The position numbers were made by a program, and so were the translations under genes. The notes below the pieces were generated by a model. That model made no database searches. It was not told the DNA's origin and saw only the letters and a program-made list of their open reading frames with translations. A DNA stretch of 24,868 bases from Bacillota bacterium (lineage in GTDB: Bacteria > Bacillota > Clostridia > Christensenellales > Aristaeellaceae), in the NCBI GenBank assembly GCA_023435435.1, contig JAEYRW010000147.1, positions 1 to 24,868 on the forward strand, read 5' to 3'. This document shows, one piece after another, positions 23,385 through 24,868 of the stretch (positions are counted from its first letter, which is position 1; every line of letters starts with the position of its first letter).

Positions 23385-24868
23385 TCACTTTCTGGAGATC
23401 GCGCCGAACTTGCACTTCTCCATGCAGGCACCGCACTTGATGCACTTCTTCTGGTCGATCACGTGCTTCTCCTTGACCTTGCCGGAGATGGCGCTCACCG
23501 GGCAGTTGCGCGCGCACAGCGTGCAGCCCACGCACTTCTCCGGATCGATGGTGTAGCTCAGGAGCTTCTTGCACACGCCGGCCGGGCAGCGCTTCTCATA
23601 GATGTGCGCCTCGTATTCGGAGCGGAACTGGCGAATGGTGGACAGAACCGGGTTGGGCGCGGTCTGGCCCAGTGCGCACAGCGCGGACTTCGAGATGTTC
23701 GCGGCCAGCGTTTCGAGCCGCTCGATGTCGCCGTCCTCGCCCTGACCCTCGCAAATGCGGTTCAGGATCTCGAGCATCCGGCGGGTGCCCACGCGGCAGG
23801 GGACGCACTTTCCGCAGCTTTCGTCGACGGTGAAGTCGAGGAAGAAGCGGGCGATGTCCACCATGCAGTTGTCCTCGTCCATGACGATCATGCCGCCCGA
23901 GCCCATCATGGAGCCCGCCGCGATGAGGTTGTCATAGTCGATGGGGGTATCGAGCATGTTGGCCGGGAGGCAGCCGCCGGAGGGGCCGCCGGTCTGCACG
24001 GCCTTGAACGCCTTGCCATTGGGACAGCCGCCGCCGATGTCGTAGATGATCTCGCGCAGGGTGGTGCCCATGGGGATTTCCACGAGGCCGGAGTTGGCGA
24101 TCTTGCCGCCCAGGGCGAATACCTTGGTGCCCTTGGACTTTTCGGTGCCCATGGCAGCGAACCAGTCGGCGCCGTTCAGGATGATCTGGCAGACATTTGC
24201 GTAGGTCTCGACGTTGTTGAGGATGGTGGGACGACCGAACAGGCCCTTCACCGCCGGGAACGGCGGACGGGGACGCGGCTCGCCGCGCAGGCCCTCGATG
24301 GAGTTCATGAGGGCGGTCTCCTCGCCGCACACGAACGCGCCGGCGCCCAGCCGGATGTCGATGTCAAAGTTGAAGCCGGTGCCGAAGATGTCCTGTCCCA
24401 GCAGGCCGTACTCGCGCGCCTGGTTGATGGCGATCTCGAGGCGCTTGACGGCGATGGGGTACTCGGCGCGCACGTAGACGTAGCCCTGGGAGCATCCGCA
24501 GGCGTAGCCGCAGATCGTCATGGCCTCGATGATGCTGTGGGGGTCGCCCTCGAGGACGGAGCGGTCCATGAAGGCGCCGGGGTCGCCCTCGTCGGCGTTG
24601 CAGACGACGTACTTCTGCGGGGCCTGGATGGGTGCGCAGAAGGACCACTTGCGCCCGGTGGGGAAGCCGCCGCCGCCACGGCCGCGCAGGCCGGAGTCGG
24701 AGACGACCTGGATGACCTCCTGGGGGGTCATCTCGGTGAGGACCTTGCCCAGCGCCTGGTAGCCGTCCATCGCGATGTACTCGTCGATGTCCTCGGGGTT
24801 GATGACACCGCAGTTGCGCAGGACGACGCGGTTCTGGGTCTTGTAGAAGGCCGTGTCGGAGAGGGCGA
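23385..24868 (-). CDS. hndC: NuoF-like NAD(P)H-binding hydrogenase subunit, HndC type (5' end outside the window)
   Basis: This flavoprotein passes electrons between NAD(P)H and the hydrogenase iron-sulfur chain. The frame has no stop up to the right edge and reads LSDTAFYKTQNRVVLRNCGV before the internal ATG at 24770. The gene therefore continues beyond the window, and its N-terminal 2Fe-2S region is missing. The visible part has the nucleotide-binding GRGGGGFPTGRKW, the FMN site around CNADEGDPGAFMDR, the 4Fe-4S site ESCGKCVPCRVGT, and two C-terminal ferredoxin motifs (CVGCTLCARNCP, CIKCGACMEKC) that NuoF itself lacks but hydrogenase subunits have. It lies directly upstream of hndD. Confidence 0.95.
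   Translation of the reverse strand, partial: ALSDTAFYKTQNRVVLRNCGVINPEDIDEYIAMDGYQALGKVLTEMTPQEVIQVVSDSGLRGRGGGGFPTGRKWSFCAPIQAPQKYVVCNADEGDPGAFMDRSVLEGDPHSIIEAMTICGYACGCSQGYVYVRAEYPIAVKRLEIAINQAREYGLLGQDIFGTGFNFDIDIRLGAGAFVCGEETALMNSIEGLRGEPRPRPPFPAVKGLFGRPTILNNVETYANVCQIILNGADWFAAMGTEKSKGTKVFALGGKIANSGLVEIPMGTTLREIIYDIGGGCPNGKAFKAVQTGGPSGGCLPANMLDTPIDYDNLIAAGSMMGSGGMIVMDEDNCMVDIARFFLDFTVDESCGKCVPCRVGTRRMLEILNRICEGQGEDGDIERLETLAANISKSALCALGQTAPNPVLSTIRQFRSEYEAHIYEKRCPAGVCKKLLSYTIDPEKCVGCTLCARNCPVSAISGKVKEKHVIDQKKCIKCGACMEKCKFGAISRK

Noticed and set aside
21439..23556. 705-codon plus-strand open frame antisense to the hydrogenase
   Set aside because: The opposite strand carries all H-cluster motifs; this frame has no family features.

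Overview
The window looks like a chromosomal segment of a G+C-rich, strictly anaerobic Firmicute, probably a gut-type member of the Clostridia (Oscillospirales/Christensenellales are reasonable guesses; this is inference). The signs are a [FeFe]-hydrogenase with an NADH-dehydrogenase-like partner, a T-box leader, strong AGGAGG-type ribosome sites, consensus sigma-A promoters, a DUF4309 (YjgB-like) exported protein and a CotH-type kinase. High G+C third positions create many long antisense open frames, which I treat as shadows.

Layout. Positions 1-12056, minus strand: a membrane-anchored LTD/CotH protein; the last two steps of AMP synthesis as an operon (purB-purA) with a consensus promoter and a strong terminator; glmS; pyrG with a perfect TTGACA-17-TATAAT promoter and a palindrome near its start site; and an exported metallophosphoesterase. 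Next to this lies a small, apparently frameshifted secreted-peptide gene. Positions 12388-16611, plus strand: a promoter, a T-box leader whose specifier reads UAC (tyrosine), then an acyl-CoA ligase, an OFA-type MFS transporter and a UroD-superfamily protein. Positions 17014 to the right edge, minus strand: a two-domain class II aldolase with a dead second half, a DUF4309 exported protein, a GH2 glycosidase, and the hydrogenase pair hndC-hndD. hndC runs off the right edge.

How the genes fit together. purBA, pyrG and glmS are housekeeping nucleotide and amino-sugar genes. Hnd-type hydrogenase subunits imply H2-linked fermentative redox balancing. The GH2 enzyme, the aldolase and the exported phosphoesterase fit a carbohydrate-rich host environment. 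The T-box operon stands out: a tRNA-sensing switch, apparently for tyrosine, drives an acyl-CoA ligase and an organic-acid transporter rather than a tRNA synthetase.

The most striking non-coding signal is a modular repeat at gene 3' ends. Module A is a GC-rich hairpin followed by a short hairpin ending in GAATCCC. It lies at the 3' end of five genes, none of which has a strong terminator with a U-tract; the four genes with hairpin terminators of the usual kind lack it. Module B is a long palindrome whose arms differ between copies while pairing is kept, with a conserved 19-nt tail facing the gene; it follows module A about 8-10 nt later. In the copy behind glmS the A-B junction is split by a 162-bp segment with near-perfect 8-bp inverted ends. 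Removing it restores the junction seen in the other copies, so it looks like a small MITE-like insertion. The 402-bp gap between the convergent genes at 16611 and 17014 is almost entirely a run of about ten hairpins built from these modules.
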